DNA from: VAZQ01 sp036557665
Lineage (GTDB): Bacteria > Pseudomonadota > Alphaproteobacteria > Rhizobiales > Xanthobacteraceae
Direction of reading: 5' to 3'
DNA: 64,000 nt
NCBI GenBank assembly: GCA_036557665.1
Contig: DATBHG010000048.1
Span: 71,363 to 135,362 of the forward strand
Part shown: piece by piece, positions 1 to 8,052 of the stretch
Layout: each line of letters starts with the position of its first letter
Numbering within the stretch: position 1 is the stretch's first letter
Notes under the pieces: generated by a model
What the model was told of the DNA's origin: nothing
Database searches by the model: none
Seen by the model: the letters and a program-made list of their open reading frames with translations, nothing else
Program-made: the position numbers and the translations under genes

Positions 1-413
1 GTCAGGTTCCGGTGAATGCCGAATATCGCTACCGGTGTTTGCGCCCGACGACGGCATATTTTTCGAAGACGGTGCGGATCGCCGACCCGGCCCAGGCGCA
101 CCGCGGGTCCGACAACGACTGCTTTTGCACTTTTCTGACCGCGCAGCCTCTGGATGAGGTGACCTGCATCATCCGGCTCGGTGTCGCCATCAATTTCGGA
201 CCGGAGCTCACGGAAACCGACATCTTGCGCCGGCAGGATTTGGTCTTTGCGCAGGATCGCGCCATCGTCGAAACGCAACACCCCGAGCGCATTCCGCTCG
301 ACCTGCGCCAGGAGCTTCACATCCGGTCGGATCGGCTTGGCCTCGAATATCGCCGCTGGCTTCGAGAATTGGGGGTCACGTACGGCACCTACGGCGACGA
401 GCCCCCGGCCTAG
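1..413 (+). CDS. Rieske-type aromatic ring-hydroxylating oxygenase alpha subunit, C-terminal part (5' end outside window)
   Basis: The reading frame is open from the left edge to TAG at 411-413, so only about the last 135 residues are present. The tail has the layout of vanillate O-demethylase/phthalate-dioxygenase type oxygenases: FAQDRAIVETQHPE followed by IPLDL, RSDRLGLEYRRWL and a terminal RELG. In that family this C-terminal catalytic-domain end follows the mononuclear iron site, while the Rieske [2Fe-2S] domain is N-terminal and here lies outside the window. The GTG at 12 is internal, not a start. The ferredoxin and ferredoxin reductase at 5.5-7.3 kb could be its electron donors, but they are separated from it by a minus-strand ABC operon. 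The substrate cannot be read; methoxylated or carboxylated aromatics are typical of the family. Confidence 0.8.
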   Translation, partial: QVPVNAEYRYRCLRPTTAYFSKTVRIADPAQAHRGSDNDCFCTFLTAQPLDEVTCIIRLGVAINFGPELTETDILRRQDLVFAQDRAIVETQHPERIPLDLRQELHIRSDRLGLEYRRWLRELGVTYGTYGDEPPA

Positions 414-440
414 CAGGCGGCCTCTGTCCAAGCCAGAATC

Positions 441-528
441 GTAGGGTGGGCAAAGGAGCCGGCGCTTGCGCCGGCGACGTGCCCACGTGCGGGCACGGCG
501 CGCAAGAGCGCGCCTTTGCCCACCCTAC
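441..528. repeat. 88-bp palindromic repeat folding as a cloverleaf (GTAGGGTGGGC type)
   Basis: A 15-bp perfect outer inverted repeat (gtagggtgggcaaag at 441-455, its complement at 514-528) encloses three perfect hairpins in a row: 458-475 (8-bp stem, tt loop), 479-496 (gtgccc/gggcac) and 497-514 (ggcgcgc/gcgcgcc). It lies between the convergent oxygenase and ABC ATPase genes, where it could act as a bidirectional terminator or a dispersed REP/MITE-like element. Repeats opening with this sequence are, to my knowledge, widespread in Bradyrhizobium genomes. No second copy of this exact type was seen in the window. Confidence 0.85.
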
Positions 529-646
529 AAATGCGACCCGATTTCATGAAAATGTGCTGTAAGTCAAAGCATCAGAAAACGCTTCGCTCCAAGCCAGGGA
601 TGGCGGGTCAAGACCGCGCACGACGCCGGGGATGCCAATCCTGCGC

Positions 647-1351
647 TCAACCGCCGAGGTAGGCTTCCCGGACCCGAGCGTCGCCGGCGATATCGCGGGC
701 CCGGCCCGTAAGCACCAGTCGTCCGAGCTCGAGCACTCCGGCACTGTCCGCGATGCTCAGCGCCTTCCTGGCATTTTGCTCCACCAAAAGAACGGTGAGA
801 CCCTTTTGCTTCGAGACCCGAGCAATGTTCGAGAAGATTTCCGCAACCGCCCTGGGCATGAGTCCCACCGAGGGCTCATCCAGAAGCAGCATTTTCGGGC
901 GCGACAGCAGCGCGCGGCCTATCGCCAGCATCTGGCCCTCCCCGCCCGATAACGTTTGCGCCTGCTGTCGATAGCGCTCCCGCAAAATGGGAAAGAATTC
1001 GTAGACCTCCTCGAGATCACTCCTGATCTCGGCGGTGTCTCTGCGGTTCATGGTGCCGATGCGCAGGTTTTCCTCTACCGTAAAAGCAGGAAACAGCCGC
1101 CGCCCTTCCGGCACGAGAGCCATGCCAAGTCGCACCCGCTCGAACGTCGGCAGTCGTCCGATCTCGGCCCCCAGGAAACGGATGCTGCCGCTTGCCCGAT
1201 TCAGTCCGAGAATTGCGCGCAGCAAGGTGGTCTTTCCGGCGCCATTGGCGCCAAGAATGGCGAAGATCGAGCCGTCCGCGACCTTGAAGGAAACCGACCT
1301 TACGGCCTCGACCTGGTCGTAGCAGACGCGAAGGTCGCCGAGCTCAAGCAT
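647..1351 (-). CDS. ABC transporter ATP-binding protein, branched-chain amino acid type (LivF-like)
   Basis: This is the second nucleotide-binding subunit of a HAAT-type importer, acting on the cytoplasmic face. Walker A is GANGAGKTT, the signature is LSGGEGQMLAIGRAL, Walker B is MLLLDEPSVGL, and the switch His region is replaced by LLVEQNARKAL as is usual for LivF. The frame is open back to 1396, but the ATG at 1351 is preferred: it gives the usual LivF start (MLELGDLRV) and overlaps the upstream stop as ATGCTTGA, a translational-coupling arrangement. It is the last gene of the operon 5286 to 647. Because the other operon genes lie beside an oxygenase and decarboxylases, an aromatic acid is as likely a substrate as an amino acid. 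Confidence 0.88.
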   Translation of the reverse strand: MLELGDLRVCYDQVEAVRSVSFKVADGSIFAILGANGAGKTTLLRAILGLNRASGSIRFLGAEIGRLPTFERVRLGMALVPEGRRLFPAFTVEENLRIGTMNRRDTAEIRSDLEEVYEFFPILRERYRQQAQTLSGGEGQMLAIGRALLSRPKMLLLDEPSVGLMPRAVAEIFSNIARVSKQKGLTVLLVEQNARKALSIADSAGVLELGRLVLTGRARDIAGDARVREAYLGG

Positions 1352-3077
1352 CGGCCTCGCTGCCGAGATACGCCGCAACGACGGCTGCGTCGTCACGCAC
1401 TTCGCTCGGGGCCCCTTCCGCGATTTTCACCCCGCGATCGAGAACTGCGATGCGATCGCAGAGCTTCATCGTGATCTGCATATTGTGCTCGATGAGGATT
1501 ATCGTCATCCCGCTCGCGCGCAAACGCTGAACGAGCTCGAGCAGGGAGTGCGCTTCGCGGTGACTGAGCCCGGAAAAGGATTCATCCAACAGCATAAGAT
1601 CGGGCCGCAGCCCGAGGGCGCGCGCAATCTCCAGCCGGCGAGTAAGACCCAGCGGCAGATTTGCTGCGATCTCGTTTTCGTACTTGGCAAGATCGGTCTC
1701 GACCAAAATGCTGCGAGCCTGATCACGGAACGACCTGCGGCCATGCAGGCTCAATGCATCAGTGAATCGTGTGCACTGGCGCGCACCAAGCCCGGCGAGC
1801 ACGTTATCGATGACAGTGAGCTGCGCGAACGGATGTACGATCTGGAAAGTTCGCCCAATCCCCAGGCGCGCGATGCGATAGGGCGTGAGAGCCTGTATGC
1901 AAATGCGCTTAAAGGTGATCTCGCCGTCGGTGCAGGGGGTGATGCCGCTCAGCAGATTGAAGAAGGTGGTCTTGCCGGCGCCGTTTGGCCCAATGACGCC
2001 GAAGATCTCTCCGGCATGAACGTCGATGCTCACCTGGTTCACGGCCACGAGGCCGCCGAAGCGGCGCGTGATGCCGCGGGTCTGCAGGAGGGGCTGCTGC
2101 GAAAGCGAGGGTACCTTCCTGCAAACGGCGCTCGCGGCAAAATCGCCGGCGCCAGGCTTGGCCACGGTTGCGCCTCTCGGCTCTGCATTCTGCTTGCGTC
2201 TCCGCAGAAAAGGGGCGGATATCGAACGCCACATCACGCTCCCGTCGCCCAGAAGGCCGCGCGGCTCATAGAGCATCAGCGCGATCAGGGTCGCCCCGTA
2301 GATGAGATTGCGATAATCCTGCACTGGACGGAACAACTCGGGCAGCAGGGTAAGAAAGCACGCCCCGAAGACCGCCCCGCGAATGGTGCCGATCCCGCCG
2401 AAAACGATCATGACGAGAACGTAGATCGAGGGCAAAAATCCAAAGTCATACGGCGTGATGTAGCGGATGAAATGCGCGTAAAGGGCTCCGCCCAGGCCGG
2501 CGAATGTTGCCCCGATCGTGAAAGCATACAGCTTGAAGCGGGCAGGATGGATCCCGATCGCGCTGCTCGCTAATTCGTTTTCGCGGATGCTCGCCCAGGC
2601 CAGCCCCATCCAGGCGCGGCTGAGGTAGACCGAGACGCCGATCGAGAGCAGCAGCGCAGCCCAGACCAGGGCGAGGTATTCCTGCTTGCCGAGCAATGCG
2701 CCGTTGATGGTCAGCGGCGGAATGCGTCCAATCCCGAGCGGTCCACCGAAATACGGTACGTAGATCAGCAGCGATTCAAACACAAAAACGAGCCCGATTG
2801 TCAGGACCGCCAGCGCGTCCTCACGCACCCGCAAAGCGGGTAATCCGGTCAGGAATCCCATTGTCGCGGAGATTGCGAGCGCGCCGGGCAGTGCCAGCCA
2901 GAAGCTGAGCCCGCCGCCGGTCGTCAGCATGGCCGCGGCATAAGCCCCGGTTCCCATGTAGACGCCGATCCCGAGATTGAATTGGCCGGCATAGCCTGTG
3001 ATGATATTGAGCCCGAGCGCAACGATGCTCCAGATCCCCATCAATGTGAGCACGGTGAGAGCATAGGCGCTGAGCAC
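1344..3077 (-). CDS. Fused LivM-like permease / LivG-like ATPase of a branched-chain-type ABC importer
   Basis: A 577-residue protein joins two subunits that are often separate. Residues about 1-290 are a LivM-type permease with roughly eight to nine hydrophobic segments and the family stretch SIRENELASSAIGI. A linker of about 50 residues rich in Arg, Ala and Pro follows. Residues about 330-570 are a LivG-type ATPase with Walker A GPNGAGKTT, Walker B LMLLDESFSGL and switch region IEHNMQ. The signature reads LPLGLTRRLEIARAL rather than the usual LPYGQQRRLE, a mild divergence, and the helical insert is intact. LivH ends 3 bp upstream and LivF overlaps its stop. No internal stop or frameshift is seen, so the fusion looks genuine; similar fusions are known in this transporter family. 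Confidence 0.88.
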   Translation of the reverse strand: MLSAYALTVLTLMGIWSIVALGLNIITGYAGQFNLGIGVYMGTGAYAAAMLTTGGGLSFWLALPGALAISATMGFLTGLPALRVREDALAVLTIGLVFVFESLLIYVPYFGGPLGIGRIPPLTINGALLGKQEYLALVWAALLLSIGVSVYLSRAWMGLAWASIRENELASSAIGIHPARFKLYAFTIGATFAGLGGALYAHFIRYITPYDFGFLPSIYVLVMIVFGGIGTIRGAVFGACFLTLLPELFRPVQDYRNLIYGATLIALMLYEPRGLLGDGSVMWRSISAPFLRRRKQNAEPRGATVAKPGAGDFAASAVCRKVPSLSQQPLLQTRGITRRFGGLVAVNQVSIDVHAGEIFGVIGPNGAGKTTFFNLLSGITPCTDGEITFKRICIQALTPYRIARLGIGRTFQIVHPFAQLTVIDNVLAGLGARQCTRFTDALSLHGRRSFRDQARSILVETDLAKYENEIAANLPLGLTRRLEIARALGLRPDLMLLDESFSGLSHREAHSLLELVQRLRASGMTIILIEHNMQITMKLCDRIAVLDRGVKIAEGAPSEVRDDAAVVAAYLGSEADA

Positions 3078-3080
3078 GTG

Positions 3081-3950
3081 TCAGGCTCTGCCCAGCAGCC
3101 CCTGCGGGCGGATCAGAATCAGCAGAACAAGAAACAACATGGCAACGCCCTCTCTGGACAGCGGTACCGATGTGTACGTGGTCAGGATGGTTTCGGCGAT
3201 TGCCAGCAGAAACGAGGCCAATACCGTTCCCAGGAGGCTGCCGAATCCGCCGATCACGATGAGAGCGAGGCCCTTGTAGGCGATGAAGTCGCCCATGTCC
3301 GGAAAAACGGCATTGTAAAGAAGCCCGATCATGACGCCGCCAAATGCCGCTATTGCCGAGCTGATGAAGAACATCCAGCTGACGCTGCGTTTCACATCGA
3401 TTCCCATGAGCTCCGTGGTTTCCAGATCCTGCGCCGCGGCACGAATGGCGAAGCCCAGCCTGGTCTGTTGCAGGAGCAGCCAGAGCAGCACGAAAATAAC
3501 GGCGGTGCCGGCCAGAATCACCGCATCGACCTTGGAAACTACGAGGTTCGCAACGGCGTAGCTGCCGCGCAATGAGGGAACGTCGAATGCCAGCTGATCG
3601 GCTCCGGCGATAATACGAAAGATGTCGGAAAAACAGATCAAGAGACCGATGCTCGCGATCAGCGCCACGATGCGCGGGCGCGGCAGCATGGGTCGATAGA
3701 TGAAGCGCTCGATCAGCGCGCCGAGGATGCCGGCGACGGTCATCGCGCAGAGCAAGGCGACCGCAAAGCTCTGCGTCTGCTGATAGAAGAGCAGCCCGAT
3801 GAACGCGCCCGCCGAATAGAGCCCCGCCTGCGCGACGTGGAGGATGCGAAGCACGCCGTAGACCAGAGCAAGCCCCACGGCAATCATTGCGTAGATGGAG
3901 CCGAGCTCGATCGCATTCACGAGCTGTTGCAGCAGCAGGCTGAGCGTCAT
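3081..3950 (-). CDS. ABC transporter permease, branched-chain amino acid type (LivH-like)
   Basis: About 289 residues with some eight transmembrane helices and typical LivH features: the N-terminal QQLVNAIELGSIYAMIAVGL, the central AAAQDLETTELMGIDV coupling region and the C-terminal LILIRPQGLLGR. It forms the inner-membrane channel with the LivM half of the next gene. The frame is open to 4169, but the extra 73 residues are Ser/Pro-rich, hydrophilic and overlap the end of the receptor gene, so the ATG at 3950 is chosen. It sits between the receptor gene (74 bp upstream) and the LivM-LivG fusion (3 bp downstream) in one operon. Confidence 0.88.
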   Translation of the reverse strand: MTLSLLLQQLVNAIELGSIYAMIAVGLALVYGVLRILHVAQAGLYSAGAFIGLLFYQQTQSFAVALLCAMTVAGILGALIERFIYRPMLPRPRIVALIASIGLLICFSDIFRIIAGADQLAFDVPSLRGSYAVANLVVSKVDAVILAGTAVIFVLLWLLLQQTRLGFAIRAAAQDLETTELMGIDVKRSVSWMFFISSAIAAFGGVMIGLLYNAVFPDMGDFIAYKGLALIVIGGFGSLLGTVLASFLLAIAETILTTYTSVPLSREGVAMLFLVLLILIRPQGLLGRA

Positions 3951-4023
3951 CGCGAGCGCGCCGTATCTAAAACTCAGAGCGGCCGAGCTCCGCCACCTCT
4001 TTACCGCATTGAGCTGCTTGATT

Positions 4024-5286
4024 TTAGTTGTAGTATTTGTACCAGGGGCGAGGATCGATGAGCCCGGGATCCTGCTCGAACTTGACGAGCTTGTATTGCT
4101 GGCTGGAGACGTCCCAGGAAGAGAGGGCGATCGGGAGCATCGGCTCGCGCAGCTCGGTATACCTGACATCGACGCCGGACAGGTTCATGAACGACTTGGT
4201 TTCCCCCAGCGCCTGCCAAATCTGCTTGGCGGTGCTGCCTCCCCGCTTCATGGCATCAAACAGCAGCCGCGATGAATCGTAGCACAGCCCAGCCTGGTGC
4301 GAGACCACTTTCTCCCCGGTTGCCTTGAGGTAGTCGGCTACGAACTGTTTGGTGAACGGATGCTCGGTCGGCGCCAGGAACTCGAGCGCCGCAATAGTGC
4401 CTTGGCCGTAGTTGGCGATGCCGTTGTACCAGTTTATCTCGGTCGCCGAGCAACCGATGTAGAATTGCGCCTTGGGAAACACTTCGAGCTCGTAGCCGAT
4501 GCGCGCTGCGGAGGTCAGGCTGGGCGAGAAGCCGCTCATGATGACGCTATCGACGCCCAGCCCTTTGATCTCGGTCATGATGGCCCGGAACTCGCGTTCG
4601 GCGGGCGCGAATGCTTTCTTGTAGACCACCCTGCCGTTGAGCTCCGCGATTGCCTTCTCCGCGCCATTGATGATGCCGCGGCCATATTCCTCGTCCTGCA
4701 TCAGAATGGCGAAGGTCTTGAAATTCCGCTCCTTCATGGCGTGATGAGCGATGACCCAGCCCTGAACGTCGGCGACGCTCGCCCAGCGAAAGACATGGTC
4801 TTCCCCCTTGACCACCGCGACCGCGTTTGAATACGCCGCGATCATCGGGATCTGCGCCTCGTTGACCACCTGCGCCGCCGCGATGCTGGTGAGGCTGAGC
4901 GATGCGCCCACGATCGCCTGCACTCCGTCGTTCTCGATCATCTTGCGGACGACCGAGACCGCTTCAGCACGGTTGCCGCGGTCGTCGTAGGAGACGAGCT
5001 CCACCTTCTTGCCATTGAGCCCGCCTGCGGCGTTGAACTGCTGCACGGCAAACTCGATGCCCTTCTTGGCTTCAAGTCCCAGCCCCGAGGCCGGTCCGGT
5101 GAACGGACCGAAAGTGCCTATTTTGATCGTGCTCGCGTCTGCCGCGCGCGCGGGCTTCCCGATGCCCACGCCCGCGGCGAACGTGCCCGCAACAAAACTG
5201 CGGCGCGTGAGTCTCGACGTGCCCGCGCGTGCCGCCTCGTCCGGCGAGGCCTGCTGCAGATTTGCCATGCCGCAATACATGCACAT
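4024..5286 (-). CDS. Periplasmic substrate-binding protein of the branched-chain-type ABC importer, Tat-type signal
   Basis: A 420-residue Peripla_BP_6 (LivK-like) receptor and first gene of the operon. The N-terminus carries a twin-arginine type signal (LTRRSFVAG then a short hydrophobic stretch ending near PARAADA). The mature part starts TIKIGTFGPFTGPASGLG and has YDDRGNRAEAVSVVRKMI, which are standard for this family. The ATG at 5286 follows AGGAGAT at a good distance; ATGs at 5280 and 5268 are alternatives. Tat export would mean it folds before crossing the membrane, which is occasional for such receptors. Its ligand is unknown; the neighbouring oxygenase, ferredoxin system and UbiD enzymes suggest an aromatic or other organic acid. 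Confidence 0.88.
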   Translation of the reverse strand: MCMYCGMANLQQASPDEAARAGTSRLTRRSFVAGTFAAGVGIGKPARAADASTIKIGTFGPFTGPASGLGLEAKKGIEFAVQQFNAAGGLNGKKVELVSYDDRGNRAEAVSVVRKMIENDGVQAIVGASLSLTSIAAAQVVNEAQIPMIAAYSNAVAVVKGEDHVFRWASVADVQGWVIAHHAMKERNFKTFAILMQDEEYGRGIINGAEKAIAELNGRVVYKKAFAPAEREFRAIMTEIKGLGVDSVIMSGFSPSLTSAARIGYELEVFPKAQFYIGCSATEINWYNGIANYGQGTIAALEFLAPTEHPFTKQFVADYLKATGEKVVSHQAGLCYDSSRLLFDAMKRGGSTAKQIWQALGETKSFMNLSGVDVRYTELREPMLPIALSSWDVSSQQYKLVKFEQDPGLIDPRPWYKYYN

Positions 5287-5511
5287 GCTTTATCTCCTGA
5301 TAATTTCGGGGTTGGCCCTCCCCGGACGGGCAGGCGCAGGGACCGATAGGCTCGCCGCCAGGCTCGCGATGTTTCACGTTTTACATCAGGATACTCCGTC
5401 CATGGCCCGCCGGATGTCAATATCGAAGTGCCGCGATGCCCTCATGTTTCATGTTTGATTTCTGGGAGCGCGCCAGCTAAATTGCGACCTCGAGGACTGG
5501 AGGAAGGGCCT

Positions 5512-5817
5512 ATGACGATCGTGGTAACCGACAATTGCCAGCTTTGCCGGTTCACCGAATGCATCTCCGTATGCCCGGTCGAATGCTTCCACTCCGACGA
5601 CCGGATGGTCTATATCGACAATGACGTTTGCATCGATTGTCGAGCCTGCATTCCCGTCTGTCCAGTCAAGGCTATTGTCGCCGAGGAGGATTTGACCGAG
5701 GAGCAATTGCACTGGGTGGCCGACAACGCCGAAAAATCGCGGCAGCTGCCCATCATCAGCCAAAAGCAGGATCCTTTGCCCACGGCGGAAGGGCGCCGGG
5801 CCGAGCTTGGCTATTAG
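5512..5817 (+). CDS. Ferredoxin, FdxA-like (3Fe-4S/4Fe-4S type)
   Basis: A 101-residue cytoplasmic electron carrier. The first cluster ligands lie in CQLCRFTECISVCPVEC and the second in CIDCRACIPVCP, the pattern of seven-iron ferredoxins of the Azotobacter FdI/FdxA type; an extra Cys three residues after the first may allow a full 4Fe cluster. The ATG at 5512 follows GGAGGAAGG; the longer upstream frame has no family features. The next gene, a ferredoxin-NADP reductase, starts 25 bp after the stop, so the two probably form one electron-transfer operon. It is divergent from the ABC importer. A role in feeding a Rieske oxygenase or similar monooxygenase is inferred from context. Confidence 0.9.
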   Translation: MTIVVTDNCQLCRFTECISVCPVECFHSDDRMVYIDNDVCIDCRACIPVCPVKAIVAEEDLTEEQLHWVADNAEKSRQLPIISQKQDPLPTAEGRRAELGY

Positions 5818-5842
5818 GCGAAAACCTTCGCCCTGGCTCGCG

Positions 5843-7261
5843 ATGGATGGAATGGCTGCGCTCGCAACCCATTCAAACCCGTTGCGCGTTGCGATCATCG
5901 GCAGTGGGCCAAGCGGCTTCTATGCCGCGGAAGCACTGTTGCGCCGGGCGCATATTGTCGTCGACATGTTCGATCGCCTGCCGACGCCGTTCGGGCTGGT
6001 CCGCGGCGGGGTGGCGCCCGACCATCCAAAGATCAAACAGGTCTGCCTTGTCTACGACCGGATCGCACGTTCGCCGGGATTCTCGTTTCTTGGCAATGTG
6101 ACCGTCGGCGCCGAGGTGACGATCGAGCAATTGCGCGCGGCCTATCACGCCGTGGTCATCGCGTGCGGTGCCAGTACGGATCGGCGCCTGGGCATCCCTG
6201 GAGAGGGGCTGCCTGGTAGTCACACGGCTACCGAGTTCGTCGGCTGGTACAACGGCCATCCGGACTACCAGGATTGCCGGTTCGATTTTGCACATGACAC
6301 CGCAGTCATTGTCGGTCAGGGGAATGTCGCCGCCGACGTGGCGCGCATCCTCGCCACTCCGGTGGAGTGTCTGCGCACCACCGATATCTGCGAGTCGGCC
6401 GTTGAGGTTTTGGCCGGCAGCCGCGTTCGGGACATTCACATCATCGGCAGGCGGGGGCCGGCTCAGGCGAAATTCACCTCCGTTGAGCTCAGGGAATTGG
6501 GCAAGGTGCCCGACTGCGTCGCGCTCTGCGACCCTGACGACTTGCGCCTGAATGCGACGAGCCTGAACGAGCTCGCCGACCCCAGGGCGGACGAGAACAA
6601 AAAGAACGTTGAGATCTTCCGCACCTTCGGCGCAAATGCAGGTACGCCGACGCCGGCAATTCGCCGCCTGCATTTCCATTTCCTGCAGTCCCCGACACGG
6701 ATCAATGGCAGCTCCTGCGTCACTTCCGTAACGCTGGTCGGCAACGAGCTCAGCGGACCCAAATTCGAGCAGGTTGCGATACCCGGATCAGACTGCTTCA
6801 GCCTTCCGTGCGGGCTGGTATTTCGCAGCGTGGGCTACCAAGGGGTCAGACTTCCGGGCGTTGCTTTTGATGAGCGCGGCGGGATAATTCCAAACGCCAA
6901 GGGGCGATGCCTTGACGGAAACAAGGCGATCCCTGGGCTGTATGTGACCGGCTGGATCAAGCGCGGGCCAAGCGGTCTGATCGGAACCAACCGCGCCGAC
7001 AGCGTCGAGACCGTTGCATCGATTTTCGAGGACATCCTCTCGCTTGAGCCGGGACCAAAACCGGGCGCCAATGCGCTTCGCGATGCGTTGGGCAGATCGC
7101 CCAGGATCGTCAGCTACAAGGACTGGCAGACAATCGATCTTTCCGAGCGCCAGCGGGGACAACAAAGGGGCAAGCCTCGTGAGAAATTTACCCGGGTGGC
7201 GGACATGATCGAGGCGCTCGATCGCCTGCTACAGCGTGAGAGCATTGCCTCTGATAGTTGA
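5843..7261 (+). CDS. FAD-dependent ferredoxin-NADP reductase, adrenodoxin reductase/FprA family
   Basis: About 472 residues. The FAD Rossmann motif IIGSGPSGFYAAEAL is near the N-terminus and is followed by the family block LPTPFGLVRGGVAPDHPKIK. The NADP-binding fold appears as VIVGQGNVAADVARIL with the downstream GRRGPAQAKFTSVELREL, and the C-terminal flavin-contact region is YVTGWIKRGPSGLIGTN. These are diagnostic of the FprA/adrenodoxin reductase group, which moves electrons from NADPH to a ferredoxin, here most likely the one encoded just upstream. The ATG at 5843 was chosen; a TTG at 5807 would overlap the ferredoxin stop and adds only non-conserved residues. The last 40 residues are a basic family-variable tail. 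Confidence 0.9.
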   Translation: MDGMAALATHSNPLRVAIIGSGPSGFYAAEALLRRAHIVVDMFDRLPTPFGLVRGGVAPDHPKIKQVCLVYDRIARSPGFSFLGNVTVGAEVTIEQLRAAYHAVVIACGASTDRRLGIPGEGLPGSHTATEFVGWYNGHPDYQDCRFDFAHDTAVIVGQGNVAADVARILATPVECLRTTDICESAVEVLAGSRVRDIHIIGRRGPAQAKFTSVELRELGKVPDCVALCDPDDLRLNATSLNELADPRADENKKNVEIFRTFGANAGTPTPAIRRLHFHFLQSPTRINGSSCVTSVTLVGNELSGPKFEQVAIPGSDCFSLPCGLVFRSVGYQGVRLPGVAFDERGGIIPNAKGRCLDGNKAIPGLYVTGWIKRGPSGLIGTNRADSVETVASIFEDILSLEPGPKPGANALRDALGRSPRIVSYKDWQTIDLSERQRGQQRGKPREKFTRVADMIEALDRLLQRESIASDS

Positions 7262-7287
7262 ATCCGCGAGGATGGAAGCCTGCCGAT

Positions 7288-7304
7288 GATTGCAGTGCGC
7301 AATC
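7288..7304. promoter_or_regulatory. Candidate GntR operator, inverted repeat GATTGC-N5-GCAATC
   Basis: A perfect 6-bp inverted repeat with a 5-bp spacer (gattgc agtgc gcaatc) ends 22 bp before the GntR-type regulator start. Size and position suit an autoregulatory operator, but GntR/FCD operators are often shorter, and I saw no second copy near the UbiD or ferredoxin genes. Confidence 0.35.
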
Positions 7305-7326
7305 GCCACGCTCGGGCGAGGAAACA

Positions 7327-8022
7327 ATGAAGAAGCTGCGACGGTCCAGCCTGAGCGACGATGCCTATACATTCGTGCGCGCTCTCTTCTTGAGCGGGGA
7401 TCGCTACAGTCCCGGTGACAAGATCAGCGTCGAAGAGTTGAGCCGGGAGCTCGGCGTCAGTCGCACGCCGCTCTGGGGCGCCATCTATCGACTGGAGGCC
7501 GAAGGTATCGTCGAAATCGTGCCGCGTCTCGGCGTGTATCTGGTCGACTATGATCCCGAAAGAGTGATCGACATCTACGTGGCACGCGAGGCATTGGAGG
7601 GAGCTGCAGCCCGGCTCGCAGCTGAACGAATCACGCAACGCCAGATCGCCGCGCTCAAGACGAACATAGAGATGCAGCGTGCACATCTCGCCGAGCAGGA
7701 GATCGAGAAATACTATGCGGCCGCACTCGCGTTCCATGAGGAGATCATCGGCATTGCCGGGAGCAAGACCATCGACCGGCTGCTGCGCTCGATCTTCGCG
7801 CAAATCAAGGCAATGCGGGTGCAGAGAAGCTACACCCCGATGCACTTGCCGCAGTCATGCGACGATCATGAGAGGCTCTTGGATGCGTTGCAGGCTCGCG
7901 ACCCGCAGATGGCAGAGCGCGAGGCCCGAAGCCACATCCGCGACCTCGCCGACGAAATCCGGCGGGTGCTGCCCGAGAAGCCCTCCTCGCAGCGAGCGCG
8001 CGGCCGCGCTGCTGCGGGCTGA
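7327..8022 (+). CDS. GntR-family transcriptional regulator, FCD (FadR-type) effector domain
   Basis: A 231-residue DNA-binding regulator. The N-terminal winged helix (residues about 10-75) contains ISVEELSRELGVSRTPLWGAIYRLEAEGIVE, here split as ISVEELSRELGVSRTPL and RLEAEGIVEIVPR, the standard GntR recognition helix and wing. The remainder is helical with the FCD pattern, including FHEEIIGIAGSKTIDRLL and an HERLLDALQARD segment that supplies metal- or acid-ligand histidines in this family. Ligands of FCD regulators are typically carboxylic acids. The ATG at 7327 follows a weak GAGGAAA; the frame upstream to 7258 lacks conservation. It precedes a UbiD-family gene by 30 bp on the same strand, so that decarboxylase is the most likely target. 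Confidence 0.9.
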   Translation: MKKLRRSSLSDDAYTFVRALFLSGDRYSPGDKISVEELSRELGVSRTPLWGAIYRLEAEGIVEIVPRLGVYLVDYDPERVIDIYVAREALEGAAARLAAERITQRQIAALKTNIEMQRAHLAEQEIEKYYAAALAFHEEIIGIAGSKTIDRLLRSIFAQIKAMRVQRSYTPMHLPQSCDDHERLLDALQARDPQMAEREARSHIRDLADEIRRVLPEKPSSQRARGRAAAG

Positions 8023-8052
8023 ACAATTCCGATGCCATAGCTGGGAGCTCGC

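Noticed and set aside
5368..5387. GATGT-N10-ACATC upstream of the ABC importer operon considered as an operator
   Set aside because: Arms of only 5 bp and no similarity to the repeat before the GntR gene.
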